This document shows, piece after piece, positions 8,129 to 17,148 of a DNA stretch of 42,662 nucleotides. The stretch spans positions 1-42,662 of the forward strand of contig PTLL01000013.1 in assembly GCA_002938315.1 (NCBI GenBank). Direction: 5' to 3'. This DNA comes from Alphaproteobacteria bacterium MarineAlpha3_Bin2 (lineage in GTDB: Bacteria; Pseudomonadota; Alphaproteobacteria; Rhodospirillales; Casp-alpha2). The notes under the pieces are model-generated. The model saw only the letters and a program-made list of their open reading frames with translations, did no database searches and was not told the DNA's origin. The position numbers and the translations under genes are program-made. Positions within the stretch are counted from its first letter, which is position 1; each line of letters starts with the position of its first letter.

Positions 8129-8716
8129 ATGAATGATTTCGTTGAACCCTTCCAGGAAAACGAGCCCTATCTGGCCGGTCAATTGTTGATCGCCATGCCG
8201 GGGATGCAAGACCCCCGCTTCGTAAAAACAGTGATCTACATGTGCGCCCACAATGCCGACGGGGCCATGGGCCTGGTCGTCAACCGGGCGATGGAATCGC
8301 TGTCGTTCCCCGACATGCTGGAACAATTGGGCATTAAAACCGGCGGCTGCGACGACAAGATCAACATACATTTCGGCGGCCCCGTGGAATCGGGGCGCGG
8401 CTTCGTCCTGCATTCGCGCGATTACCTGAAAGACGCCACCATGGTTGTCGACCAGGACGTCGCCCTGACCGCAACCGTCGATATCCTGAAAGCCATCGCC
8501 GGCGGTGATGGCCCCCAGCAAAGCATGTTGGCGTTAGGCTATTCCGGCTGGGCCCCTGGCCAACTGGATTCCGAAATCATGGGCAACGGCTGGCTGCATG
8601 TGGATGCCGACGACGACTTGATCTTCGGCGGCGATCTGGATGGCAAATGGGACCGGGCGATGAGCAAAATCGGCATCGATCCCCGGATGCTGTCCGATGA
8701 CGTGGGCCACGCCTGA
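8129..8716 (+). CDS. yqgE: YqgE/AlgH family protein
   Basis: The 195-residue protein has the family features: N-terminal [17 protein letters not shown], then [17 protein letters not shown], and [15 protein letters not shown] in the middle. YqgE/AlgH proteins are small cytoplasmic proteins found across proteobacteria; their biochemical role is not settled. The ATG at 8129 follows GAAAGGGAAATCCG, a good ribosome site. The next gene begins nine bases after its TGA stop and is probably in the same transcript. Confidence 0.95.
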   Translation: MNDFVEPFQENEPYLAGQLLIAMPGMQDPRFVKTVIYMCAHNADGAMGLVVNRAMESLSFPDMLEQLGIKTGGCDDKINIHFGGPVESGRGFVLHSRDYLKDATMVVDQDVALTATVDILKAIAGGDGPQQSMLALGYSGWAPGQLDSEIMGNGWLHVDADDDLIFGGDLDGKWDRAMSKIGIDPRMLSDDVGHA

Positions 8717-8725
8717 CCGTTTCCC

Positions 8726-8992
8726 ATGGCAAAACGCAAATCTTCCGGTAAAAAAAACGCCAAGGCCCTGATGCGGGATTTGTTCGCCCGTATGGAGGCG
8801 GCGCCGGACGCCCAATCGCTCAACGATGACGTCATCATTCCCTTCGCCGCGGCGCTCGAAGAGGTCTGCGAGGCCAGGGGCTATATCCTCAATATCTTCG
8901 GCGAGAAATCCAACATCGTGTTTAGCGGTGACGACGCCGACGCCAAGGCCATCTACGGCCTGGTCGAGGAATACCTGGCGGCGAAGGAGTGA
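8726..8992 (+). CDS. Hypothetical protein, 88 residues
   Basis: It starts with ATG 9 bases after the yqgE stop. The N-terminus is very basic (MAKRKSSGKKNAK), followed by a helix (LMRDLFARMEA) and then an alpha/beta part with GYILNIFGEKSNIVFSG. There is no signal or membrane segment. I do not recognise the family. Likely co-transcription with yqgE is the only context clue. The reading frame, codon use and G+C match the neighbours. Confidence 0.6.
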   Translation: MAKRKSSGKKNAKALMRDLFARMEAAPDAQSLNDDVIIPFAAALEEVCEARGYILNIFGEKSNIVFSGDDADAKAIYGLVEEYLAAKE

Positions 8993-9052
8993 GCCTAATC
9001 AGGTTTTAGTAAAAAATAGATTTGCGGGAATAAGTTCCGTTTCTGACATTTT

Positions 9053-9944
9053 TTAATTGTCGATATGGAGGACGAGTCCCTTATCCCAAATTTCTATATC
9101 CCGAAAGTGGGCAGGGCCTTTTATCGGATAGTTCTTTCCTTCAGGTGGGCGAGGAAAGGCTTCTTCATATGGGAAAACAATTACTGTTATTGATGTGTTT
9201 TAGCTTTCCTCAAGGCCGATCGAGCTATCGTCAATAGGGATAGTTATTTTTTCTTCGCTTCGGATAGAGGGGTGCCCCCAAGCGACCTTGTATGGGACAT
9301 TATTTACAATGAGCTCCACGTTGTCAGACTGATCCTTCCTGCGTCCTCCGTGGAAACCACTCAACCGAACCTCTGCTTTCTTAATTTCGGAATTTGCCGG
9401 AGTTAAATTCTTTCTTTATAACTCTCTTGCAATATTTATGGTTGTGGTAACGGCGACAAGCCCGTGTTCAAAACAAAAATTTCCACCCTTCTCCTTCCAT
9501 ATCAGTTCCGTAGAACCAATATTTACTCGATCCCCTTCGTATTTTATCGGGTCATTGGGGTCGGGAATACGTGCAAAAATGTTTTGCCACGCCCCTAGAT
9601 TGGTTTCCTTAAAAAGTGTTCCATATTTTCTGGCTAGGGCTTGCAGGTAATTTGAGGAGCCCAAGTTTGTCAAAAACTGTCCAGTGTTCTTTTCATAGTA
9701 AACGACATGCATATTTTTAAATTTTGCGGAAAACGGATCAACGATCTTCGGAATTGTAGTCCCGCCTTGTCTTGAGAAAGAATTGTCACCCAAATGAACA
9801 CGCTCTTCAAAAAAAGGAATGGTGACAATTTCTGGGTCGTGGAAGAAGCGGTCCTGAATATAAAAAAACCCGCTACCGATGATGGGTAAGATGGTGATGA
9901 CAGCAAATAAGAGGCCGATCCGTTCTAATTTAGACCATTTTCAT
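9053..9944 (-). pseudogene. AT-rich, membrane-anchored unknown protein with two in-frame TAAs and a frameshift
   Basis: Pieced together, this reads as one protein of about 296 residues: a start ATG AAA at 9944, then (after one extra A in an A-run) WSKLERIGLLFAVITILPII, an N-terminal membrane anchor, then a soluble domain. The frame meets TAA at 9418-9416 after NIAREL, continues with RKNLTPANSEIKKAEVRLSG, meets TAA at 9202-9200 after IGLEES, and continues with NTSITVIVFPYEEAFPRPPE to a final TAA at 9055. No other stops interrupt it. Base composition is clearly AT-richer than the neighbours, suggesting transfer. I recognise no family. As written, the longest product (about 125 residues from a TTG at 9793) lacks both anchor and C-terminus. 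Confidence 0.65.
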
Positions 9945-10102
9945 CAATCACTTTTGTTCGGAATTAGCCCCTTCAAAATCTTCTTTCCTAGTCGTAAAAA
10001 TTTATTACCAGTTTAAGAGAATTTCACGAGGTGTGCTTTTTTATCCGCAAATAAACATCTTTTTCTAACTTCCCGTCGCCTGCGCTACTTAGGGGAACCA
10101 GC

Positions 10103-11317
10103 TTATTCCGGCCCCAAGGTCGTCAGCGTCGGCGGGCTGGCCAGCAGCCGCTCGGCGACGCGCTTGATGGCGTCTTCATCGACGGCTTCGACCTTGGCGA
10201 TGGTGTCTTCGATGGACAGCGGTTTTTTGAACACCACCATTTGCCGGGCCAACTGCTCGCTTCTGGACGATGTGCTTTCCAGAGACATCAGGATGCCGGC
10301 CTTGATCTGGGCGCGGGCGCGGGCGATTTCGGTATCTAACAAGCCGCCGGAAATTTCCTTGATTTGGGCGAAAATCAACGGCACCAGTTCCTCGACCTGG
10401 GATTTGTCGGTGCCCGCATAAACGCCGAACAGGCCGCCGTCGGTATAACACTGCAGGTAGGCGTAGATGGAGTAGGCCATGCCCCGTTTCTCGCGGATTT
10501 CCTGGAACAACCGCGACGACATGCCGCCGCCCAACACCGTCGACATTACGGACGCTGCGTAGAAATCCGGGTCGTCGAAGGCCATGCCTTCCAGTCCGAC
10601 CAAGACATGCGCTTGTTCCAGATCGCGGGTCTGGTGGCTGTCGCCGCCCACATACCGCGCCTGCTCATGGCCGCCGTTGGTCGGTTCCGGGAGCGAGTCG
10701 AAGGCGTCTTCGGCAAGATCAACGAGGCGTTGGTGATCCAGGTTTCCGGCGGCGGCGAATACCATCCCGGTCGCCGAATAATGCTTGCCTATATAGCCGA
10801 GCAACGTGTCCGGCGTCATCGCCCGGACCAGATCGGCGGTGCCGAGCACCGGGCGGCCCAGGGCCTGATCGGGAAACGCGGTTTCCTGAAAATAATCGAA
10901 GACCACGTCGTCGGGGGTATCAAAGGACTGGTTGATTTCCTGAACAATAACATCCTGCTCGCGGGACAGCTCGGTGCTGTCCATGACCGAATGCTGCAAA
11001 ATGTCGGCGATGATATCGACGGCCAGCGGCATATCCTCTTTCATGATTTTGGCGTAGTACGCGGTCGATTCCCGCGTCGTGTAGGCGTTGAGGTGGCCGC
11101 CGACGTTTTCGATTTCCTCGGCGATGGCCTTGGCGTCGCGGCGCTGGGTGCCCTTGAACGCCATATGCTCCAACAGATGCGAGATGCCGTTGATGTCGGC
11201 GTCCTCGTCCCGCGCGCCGACCTCGACCCAGGCGCCCAGCGACACGGTCTCGACCTGGTCCATCGTATCGGAAACGACGCGCAGGCCGTTGGGGAGTTCG
11301 GTGACGGTGACGGTCAT
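10103..11317 (-). CDS. M16 family zinc peptidase (processing-peptidase-like)
   Basis: The 404-residue protein has the inverted zinc motif H-x-x-E-H (His47, Glu50, His51 in HLLEHMAFKG) and the distal Glu127 in DVIVQEINQ, all needed for activity. It belongs to the single-chain bacterial relatives of the mitochondrial processing peptidase beta subunit, which degrade peptides. The C-terminal half carries the typical GGGMSSRLFQEIREKRG segment. No signal peptide is seen, so it is cytoplasmic. Its start overlaps the thrC stop by four bases (ATGA), so thrC and this gene are translationally coupled, an arrangement I recall from related bacteria. Confidence 0.95.
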   Translation of the reverse strand: MTVTVTELPNGLRVVSDTMDQVETVSLGAWVEVGARDEDADINGISHLLEHMAFKGTQRRDAKAIAEEIENVGGHLNAYTTRESTAYYAKIMKEDMPLAVDIIADILQHSVMDSTELSREQDVIVQEINQSFDTPDDVVFDYFQETAFPDQALGRPVLGTADLVRAMTPDTLLGYIGKHYSATGMVFAAAGNLDHQRLVDLAEDAFDSLPEPTNGGHEQARYVGGDSHQTRDLEQAHVLVGLEGMAFDDPDFYAASVMSTVLGGGMSSRLFQEIREKRGMAYSIYAYLQCYTDGGLFGVYAGTDKSQVEELVPLIFAQIKEISGGLLDTEIARARAQIKAGILMSLESTSSRSEQLARQMVVFKKPLSIEDTIAKVEAVDEDAIKRVAERLLASPPTLTTLGPE

Positions 11318-12720
11318 GCCTTGGCCCCACCCCGGGCTTGCTCAGAAATGAACGTCGACACCGCCTCGAAATTGTTGGGCAGCACGGTGCAGCGTTCCTC
11401 GCGTTCGAACAGGTCGGCCAGGTGGTCTGGCAGTTGCGGGCGGACGCCGGTGGCGGCCTCGACGGCGTCCGGGAACTTGGCCGGATGGGCGGTGGCCAGC
11501 GCAATCATCGGCACCGAGCGGTCACGGCGCTGCGCCCGGGCGGCGGCGATGCCGACGGCGGTATGGGGGTCGATGAGTTCGTCGGCGTTGTCATAGACGT
11601 CTTTGATGATCGCTTTGGTTTCGTCGTCGTCAAACCGCGCGCCGTAGAAAATCGCCTGCGCCGTCCCTAAGGTCTTGGCGTTGACCGAATATTTGCCTTT
11701 ATCGCGGAAACCGTCGAGGATCGACGCCACCTTGTGGCCGTCGCGGCCGACCAAATCAAACAGCAGGCGCTCGAAATTGGACGACACCTGGATATCCATG
11801 GACGGGCTGATGGTCGGCGTCACCCCGGTCATTTCCATGGTGCCGGTTTCCAAAAACCGGGTCAGGATGTCGTTGCTGTTCGACCCAATGACCAGCTGGT
11901 CGATGGGCAGGCCCATGGCGCGGGCCTCATAGCCGGCGAAGACATTGCCGAAATTGCCGGTCGGCACGGCGAAGGACAGGTGCGTTTCCGGGGCGCCCAG
12001 TTTCAGCCCGGCCCAGAAGTAATACACCACCTGGGACATGATCCGGGCCCAGTTGATGGAATTGACGGCGGAAAGGCGCAGGCGGTCCCGCATCGCCTGG
12101 TCATTGAACATCGCCTTCACCAGATCCTGGCAATCATCGAAGGTGCCTTCGATGGCGATGTTGTAGACGTTCGCGGACGGCACAGTGGTCATCTGCAGGC
12201 GTTGCACCTCGGTGACCCGGCCCTTGGGGTGGAGCATGAAAATTTCGATGGCGTCGCGGTCGCGGCAGGCCTCGATCGCCGCAGACCCGGTGTCGCCCGA
12301 GGTGGCGCCGATGATGGTGACCTTCTCGCCCCGCGTTTTCAGGACATGGTCGAACAGCGGCCCCAGCACCTGCAACGCCATGTCCTTGAACGCCAGGGTC
12401 GGCCCGTGGAACAGTTCCAACAGCCATTCGTTGTCGCCGATTTGTTTCAACGGCGCGATTTCGGGCGTGTCGAAGTGTTCATAGGCGCCGTCGATGATCC
12501 CGGCCAGCGCCGCATCGGGTACGGTGCCGCCGACGAAGGGCTTGAGCACGCGCAGCGCCAGTTCCGGATAGGGCAGGCCCTGCAACGCGGCGACCTCTTC
12601 GGCGCTCAGTTGCGGCCAGTTTTCGGGCACGAACAGGCCACCATCCGGCGCCAGCCCGCTCAGCAGCACATCGTCGAAATTCGACGCTGGGGTTTCCCCC
12701 CTGGTGGAAATATACTGCAA
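11314..12720 (-). CDS. thrC: Threonine synthase
   Basis: This PLP enzyme converts O-phosphohomoserine to threonine, the step after ThrB. The 468-residue protein is of the long fold-type II form. The PLP lysine is Lys112 in GPTLAFKDMALQ, and the phosphate/PLP-binding region TSGDTGSAAIEACRD follows. The N-terminal signature MQYISTRGE is typical. It lies far from thrB, so the threonine genes are split in this genome. It is followed, with a four-base overlap, by the M16 peptidase. The upstream M32 carboxypeptidase gene ends 42 bases before its start on the same strand. Confidence 0.96.
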   Translation of the reverse strand: MQYISTRGETPASNFDDVLLSGLAPDGGLFVPENWPQLSAEEVAALQGLPYPELALRVLKPFVGGTVPDAALAGIIDGAYEHFDTPEIAPLKQIGDNEWLLELFHGPTLAFKDMALQVLGPLFDHVLKTRGEKVTIIGATSGDTGSAAIEACRDRDAIEIFMLHPKGRVTEVQRLQMTTVPSANVYNIAIEGTFDDCQDLVKAMFNDQAMRDRLRLSAVNSINWARIMSQVVYYFWAGLKLGAPETHLSFAVPTGNFGNVFAGYEARAMGLPIDQLVIGSNSNDILTRFLETGTMEMTGVTPTISPSMDIQVSSNFERLLFDLVGRDGHKVASILDGFRDKGKYSVNAKTLGTAQAIFYGARFDDDETKAIIKDVYDNADELIDPHTAVGIAAARAQRRDRSVPMIALATAHPAKFPDAVEAATGVRPQLPDHLADLFEREERCTVLPNNFEAVSTFISEQARGGAKA

Positions 12721-12762
12721 CGATTCCCCTCCCTACCGGAAATAGCCTAGAGCATTCGCCTG

Positions 12763-14262
12763 TTAAGCTAAATACCGCGCATTGAGGTGGGCCTTGAAGA
12801 TGTCCGGGTCAAGGGGTTTTCCGGTGGCTTCGATCAAAAGTTCCTTCGCCGGCAGCAGTGAGCCCTTGCCGTGGACATGGGTTTTCAGCCACCGGAACAG
12901 CGGCTTGAAGTTACCCTCGGCGATGCCGGGTTCGATCTCGGGAACCTGTGTTTTGGCGGCGTCGAATAACTGTGCCGCCGTCATCGCGCCGAGCGTATAG
13001 GTGGGGAAATAGCCCCACGCCCCGTCGAACCAGTGCAGGTCCTGCAAGCATCCCTCCCGGTCATTGGCCGGCGTCAGGCCGAGCATTTTCTTCATGCCGT
13101 CGTTCCAGGCGCCGGGCAGATCGGCAATTTCCATGTCGCCTTCGATCATGGCGCGCTCCAACCGGTAGCGCATGATCACATGCGCCGGGTAGGTAACCTC
13201 ATCGGCATCGACGCGGATGAAGCCGGGTTCCACCCGGGTGTAGAGCCGTTGCAAATTGTCTTGATCCCAGGCCGGACCGTTTCCGCCGAATGCGGACCGC
13301 ATGATCGGCGCGGCGTAGCCGAGGAAGCCTTGCGACCGGCACACCTGCATCTCGATCAACAACGACTGGCTTTCATGCATGCTCATGCCCAGCGCATCGC
13401 CGACCGGCTGGCCGCGCCAGGTTTTCGGCAGGCCGCGTTCATAAAGCGCATGGCCGGTTTCATGCAGCACCCCCATCAAACTGGAGGTGAAATCGGCCTC
13501 GTCATAGCGCGTGGTGATGCGGACATCGTCCGGCGTGCCGCCGCAAAACGGGTGCAGGCTGATGTCGAGCCGCCCGTGGTCGAAATCAAAACCCAGCGCC
13601 TGCATGAACTGGACGCCCAAGGCCTTCTGGGTTTGCTCCGGGAACGGGCCTTCGGGGGGGATAGCCTCGGGCTTTGCCGCCTGCGCCTCGAGGACTTGGC
13701 CTAAAAAATCCGGCAGGAAGGCCTCCAAGGCGTCGAACACCGGGTCGATGTCGGCGGCGCGTCCGTCCGGTTCATAATCGTCCAGAAGCGCGTCATAAAG
13801 CGACAACCCCTGTTTTTCCCCCTTGGCGGCTGCCGCCTCGCGGGTCAGGTTGAGGACCTCTTCCAGCGCCGGGCGGACGGAGGCGAAATCATCATCGGCG
13901 CGGGCCGTTCGCCATAGGGTCTCACACGCCGAACACGCCTTCGATAACGCCACCACCAGGTCTTCGCTCAAGGCCGTCGCCTTGATCCAGCGCTGGCGCA
14001 TCTCGCGTACGTTTGCGGGCTGCCAGCCGGTGAGGACGCCTTCGGCCTCATTTTCAGCTTCGTCCAACAGGTCACCGACCTCCGGCGCCGTCAACATACC
14101 GTGGCGGACGGCTTTCAGTTCCGCCAGTTGTTCGGCGCGCCCTTCGGCCCCGCCCACCGGCATGATCGCCGACATATCCCAGTGCAGCACCGCCGCCGCC
14201 TCGCCGAGCGCGTTCAGGCGATGGAATCGCCGTTCCAATTGTTGGTAAGGGGTTTCTCTCAT
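12763..14262 (-). CDS. M32 family metallocarboxypeptidase (Taq type)
   Basis: The 499-residue length is normal for this family, which removes C-terminal residues from peptides in the cytoplasm. The zinc-binding HETGH motif is at residues 267-271 in GVLHETGHALYERGLP, and the third ligand region HESQS is at 296-300. The N-terminus (YQQLERRFHRLNALGEAAAVLHWD) matches the family start. All catalytic residues are present. It probably heads the minus-strand run M32, thrC, M16. Its 5' end lies against a decayed gene tail on the other strand (14277-14378). Confidence 0.95.
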   Translation of the reverse strand: MRETPYQQLERRFHRLNALGEAAAVLHWDMSAIMPVGGAEGRAEQLAELKAVRHGMLTAPEVGDLLDEAENEAEGVLTGWQPANVREMRQRWIKATALSEDLVVALSKACSACETLWRTARADDDFASVRPALEEVLNLTREAAAAKGEKQGLSLYDALLDDYEPDGRAADIDPVFDALEAFLPDFLGQVLEAQAAKPEAIPPEGPFPEQTQKALGVQFMQALGFDFDHGRLDISLHPFCGGTPDDVRITTRYDEADFTSSLMGVLHETGHALYERGLPKTWRGQPVGDALGMSMHESQSLLIEMQVCRSQGFLGYAAPIMRSAFGGNGPAWDQDNLQRLYTRVEPGFIRVDADEVTYPAHVIMRYRLERAMIEGDMEIADLPGAWNDGMKKMLGLTPANDREGCLQDLHWFDGAWGYFPTYTLGAMTAAQLFDAAKTQVPEIEPGIAEGNFKPLFRWLKTHVHGKGSLLPAKELLIEATGKPLDPDIFKAHLNARYLA

Positions 14263-14276
14263 GGCTTCACATATAG

Positions 14277-14378
14277 GGGCTGGCGACGAAGACGTCTATC
14301 GTGAAGGCGGGCATCGCCGCCGGCAAGAGCCTTACGGAAATCCAGGCCGCCGGCTTGCCGAAGAAATGGAAATCTTGA
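14277..14378 (+). pseudogene. 3' remnant of a metallo-beta-lactamase-fold hydrolase gene
   Basis: After a TAG, the plus strand reads GLATKTSIVKAG then IAAGKSLTEIQAAGLPKKWKS and a TGA. This matches, from memory, the C-terminal helix of metallo-beta-lactamase-fold hydrolases (form: AIAAGKSLEEIQAAGLPxKW). The rest of the gene, about 250 or more codons, is missing: the M32 carboxypeptidase gene lies directly upstream on the opposite strand. It is therefore a stranded 3' tail and makes no product. Family assignment rests on a short motif. Confidence 0.5.
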
Positions 14379-14496
14379 GCATGGTCATTTCTTTCGGTGG
14401 AAAAATATATCGCCCTGGTGCATGGCAGCTTGAAAACCTAACCCGCTGGTTTCCGTAATTGACCTTGTGGCGGCAAAGCCGGAAAGTATCCCGGCC

Positions 14497-15423
14497 ATGA
14501 ACACGCTCATATCCGTCGCCAACCTGTCGAAAACCTATGACTCCGGCTTTCAGGCGCTGAAGGATGTCAGCCTGGATATCCGCCGTGGGGAAATTCTCGC
14601 GCTTTTGGGTCCCAACGGCGCCGGCAAGACGACGTTGATCAGTATCATCTGCGGCATCGTCAACCCGACGGAAGGCAGCGTTCAGGTCGACGGCCATGAC
14701 ATCATCATCGATTACCGCAAGACCCGCAGCCTGATCGGGCTGGTGCCGCAGGAACTGACCACCGACGCTTTTGAGACCGTATGGGCGACGGTCAGTTTCA
14801 GCCGCGGGCTGTTCGGCAAGAAACCCGACCCCGGCCATATTGAGAAAGTGCTCAAAGACCTGTCCTTGTGGGACAAGAAAGATAGCAAGATCATGGAGCT
14901 ATCCGGCGGCATGAAACGCCGGTTGATGATCGCCAAGGCGCTATCGCACGAGCCCAACATTCTGTTCCTGGACGAACCGACGGCCGGCGTTGACGTCGAA
15001 TTGCGCAAGGAAATGTGGGAGATGGTTCGCGGCCTACAGGCCTCTGGCGTCACCATTATCCTGACCACCCATTATATCGAGGAAGCCGAGGAAATCGCCG
15101 AGCGCGTCGGCGTCATCAACAATGGTGAGATCGTCGTCGTCGAGGAAAAAGCCGTGCTGATGAACAAGCTAGGCAAGAAGCAGCTGACGCTGTTCTTGCA
15201 ACAATCGCTGGACGCCATTCCGCCGCAATTACAATCCTACAATCTTGAATTGGCCGACGGCGGAACCTGTCTTATCTATACCTATGATACCCACGCCGAA
15301 CGCACCGGCATTACCGCTTTGCTCGGCACCCTCAATGAAGCGGGGATCAAATTCAAGGACCTGCAGACGACGCAAAGCTCGCTGGAGGATATCTTCGTTG
15401 ACCTGGTCAGGGGGGCGGTATGA
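14497..15423 (+). CDS. ABC-2 exporter, ATP-binding protein
   Basis: This 308-residue ATPase energises an ABC-2 exporter with the permease encoded next. The Walker [10 protein letters not shown] is at residues 38-46, the Q-loop in GLVPQELT, the signature LSGGMKRRL, Walker [13 protein letters not shown], and the switch His in [11 protein letters not shown]. The C-terminal extension ends [12 protein letters not shown], typical of the DrrA/NatA-like group. I chose the ATG at 14497 ([10 protein letters not shown]) over a GTG at 14467 that adds ten residues before the domain. The substrate cannot be told from sequence. The stop overlaps the permease start by four bases. Confidence 0.93.
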   Translation: MNTLISVANLSKTYDSGFQALKDVSLDIRRGEILALLGPNGAGKTTLISIICGIVNPTEGSVQVDGHDIIIDYRKTRSLIGLVPQELTTDAFETVWATVSFSRGLFGKKPDPGHIEKVLKDLSLWDKKDSKIMELSGGMKRRLMIAKALSHEPNILFLDEPTAGVDVELRKEMWEMVRGLQASGVTIILTTHYIEEAEEIAERVGVINNGEIVVVEEKAVLMNKLGKKQLTLFLQQSLDAIPPQLQSYNLELADGGTCLIYTYDTHAERTGITALLGTLNEAGIKFKDLQTTQSSLEDIFVDLVRGAV

Positions 15424-16181
15424 ATATTCACGCGGTCAAAGCCATTTACAAATTTGAAATGGCGCGCACCTGGCGGACCTTGTTTCAAAGCATCGTCTCG
15501 CCGGTGATTTCGACGTCGCTGTATTTTATCGTCTTCGGCGCCGCCATCGGGTCGCGGATCACCGAAATCGAGGGCGTCAGCTATGGCGCGTTCCTGGTGC
15601 CGGGGCTGGTGATGCTGTCGTTGATGACCCAAAGCATCGCCAACGCGTCCTTCGGCATCTATTTTCCGAAATTCACCGGCACGATATACGAGCTGTTATC
15701 GGCGCCGGTATCGTATTTCGAAATCGTGCTCGGCTATGTCGGCGCGGCGGCGACCAAAACGGTGCTCTTAGGCGCCATCATCCTGGCCACGGCCGGGTTC
15801 TTCGTGCCGCTGCAAATTATGCATCCGGTGTGGATGCTGCTGTTCTTAGGGCTCACCGCCATCACCTTCAGCCTATTCGGGTTCATCATCGGCATCTGGG
15901 CCGATAACTTCGAGAAAATTCAGATTATCCCATTGCTGGTGGTGACGCCGCTGGTGTTCCTGGGCGGCAGTTTCTATTCCATCGACATGCTGCCGGCCTT
16001 TTGGCAAAAGGTGACGCTGTTCAACCCGGTGCTCTACCTGATCAGCGGCTTCCGTTGGAGCTTCTACGAAATCGCCGACGTCAGCCTGGCGACCAGCCTC
16101 GGCATGATCCTCGGCTTCCTGACCATCTGCATGCTGACCGTATGGTGGATTTTCAAAACCGGCTATCAGGTGAAGCACTAG
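15420..16181 (+). CDS. ABC-2 type exporter permease
   Basis: The 253-residue integral membrane protein has six predicted helices and starts with an amphipathic segment ([19 protein letters not shown]). The ABC-2 signature region appears near the end of helix five: [19 protein letters not shown], then [13 protein letters not shown]. It overlaps the ATPase gene by ATGA, so the two are translationally coupled and form one exporter. Its resemblance to YadH-like permeases of unknown substrate is an inference. Confidence 0.93.
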   Translation: MNIHAVKAIYKFEMARTWRTLFQSIVSPVISTSLYFIVFGAAIGSRITEIEGVSYGAFLVPGLVMLSLMTQSIANASFGIYFPKFTGTIYELLSAPVSYFEIVLGYVGAAATKTVLLGAIILATAGFFVPLQIMHPVWMLLFLGLTAITFSLFGFIIGIWADNFEKIQIIPLLVVTPLVFLGGSFYSIDMLPAFWQKVTLFNPVLYLISGFRWSFYEIADVSLATSLGMILGFLTICMLTVWWIFKTGYQVKH

Positions 16182-16226
16182 ATTCTATCGTCGCAAAAGT
16201 GTGGGCCGCATATTACTCTCCCGGCC

Positions 16227-17090
16227 ATGACCGGATCGTTTCAAAAATTTGCCGCCACAGCCCTCTTTGCCTTCCTATTGGCGGCGCTACCGGCGCGCGC
16301 GGAAGGGGTGAAGGTGGTCGCTTCCATCGCGCCGGTGCATTCGTTGTTGGCCGGGGTCATGGCCGGAATCGGGGAAGGCGCCGGGGAGGCGGGGCTGCTG
16401 GTGCGCGGCGCGCGGTCGCCGCATGATTATGTGATGAAGCCGTCGGACGCCAGGATGCTGCATACCGCCCAAGTGGTGTTCTGGATCGGGCCCGAGATGG
16501 AGAGTTTTTTGGCTAAGCCGGTGGCGGCGTTGGCGGACACGGTGCGCGTCGTCAAGCTGGGCGGGGAAGGGGAAGAACCCCACAACTGGCTCGATCCCCA
16601 AATCGCGGCGCGCATGGTGCGCGACATGGTCCGGGTGCTGGGCGAAATCGACGCCGCCAACGCCGAGCGCTACATCGAGAATGGCAACAAAGTCCGGGCC
16701 GGGTTGATCGTCCTGGAACGGGAACTGCACAAGGTGCTCAAGCCCGTCGCGGTGGTGCCGTATCTGGTCTACCACGATGCCTACCGGTATTTCGAAAAGC
16801 GCTTCGATCTGGCCGCCCACGGCGCCGTCGCCGTTAATGCGGACCGGCCGCCCGGCGCCAAGCAGGTCTCGGCGCTGCGGCGCTTGATCATCGCCAGTCA
16901 AATCGTTTGCGTTTTCACCGAGCCGCAGTTCACCCCGGCGCTGGCCAAAACCCTGACCCAGGGAACAAACGCGCGCCTCGGCAGCCTCGATCCTTTGGGC
17001 GCTGTCCTAAAACCAGGTCCGGGCCTGTACGCCGCAATGATGCGGGGCATGGCTAGTTCCATGCTGGCCTGTTTGGGAGCGAATGGGTAA
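16227..17090 (+). CDS. znuA: ZnuA-like periplasmic metal-binding protein
   Basis: The 287-residue protein has a signal peptide (AATALFAFLLAALPARA, cleavage near residue 25) and the cluster A-I metal-binding features: His in ASIAPVHSLLAGVMAG, the segment SPHDYVMKPSDARML, His in EEPHNWLDPQ, and His in LVYHDAYRYFEKRF. It should capture Zn2+ (or Mn2+) for an ABC importer. Two oddities: the long His-rich loop common in ZnuA is reduced to a few acidic residues before HNWLDP, and no znuB, znuC or zur gene is nearby. The adjacent ABC-2 genes are an exporter and not its partner. It is convergent with heme o synthase. Confidence 0.88.
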   Translation: MTGSFQKFAATALFAFLLAALPARAEGVKVVASIAPVHSLLAGVMAGIGEGAGEAGLLVRGARSPHDYVMKPSDARMLHTAQVVFWIGPEMESFLAKPVAALADTVRVVKLGGEGEEPHNWLDPQIAARMVRDMVRVLGEIDAANAERYIENGNKVRAGLIVLERELHKVLKPVAVVPYLVYHDAYRYFEKRFDLAAHGAVAVNADRPPGAKQVSALRRLIIASQIVCVFTEPQFTPALAKTLTQGTNARLGSLDPLGAVLKPGPGLYAAMMRGMASSMLACLGANG

Positions 17091-17148
17091 GAGCAAATCC
17101 CGAGCAAATGGACTCATTTACGCCGACGAATTTGCGGGAAAAAAATCC

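Noticed and set aside
10364-12750. Two long plus-strand frames opposite the M16 peptidase and thrC genes
   Set aside because: Both are antisense shadows of well-conserved enzymes with all catalytic residues visible on the minus strand.
17091-17148. Hairpin with an A-run between znuA and heme o synthase
   Set aside because: The stem has a bulge, and the homopolymer is A rather than T on the strand where it would need to terminate znuA.
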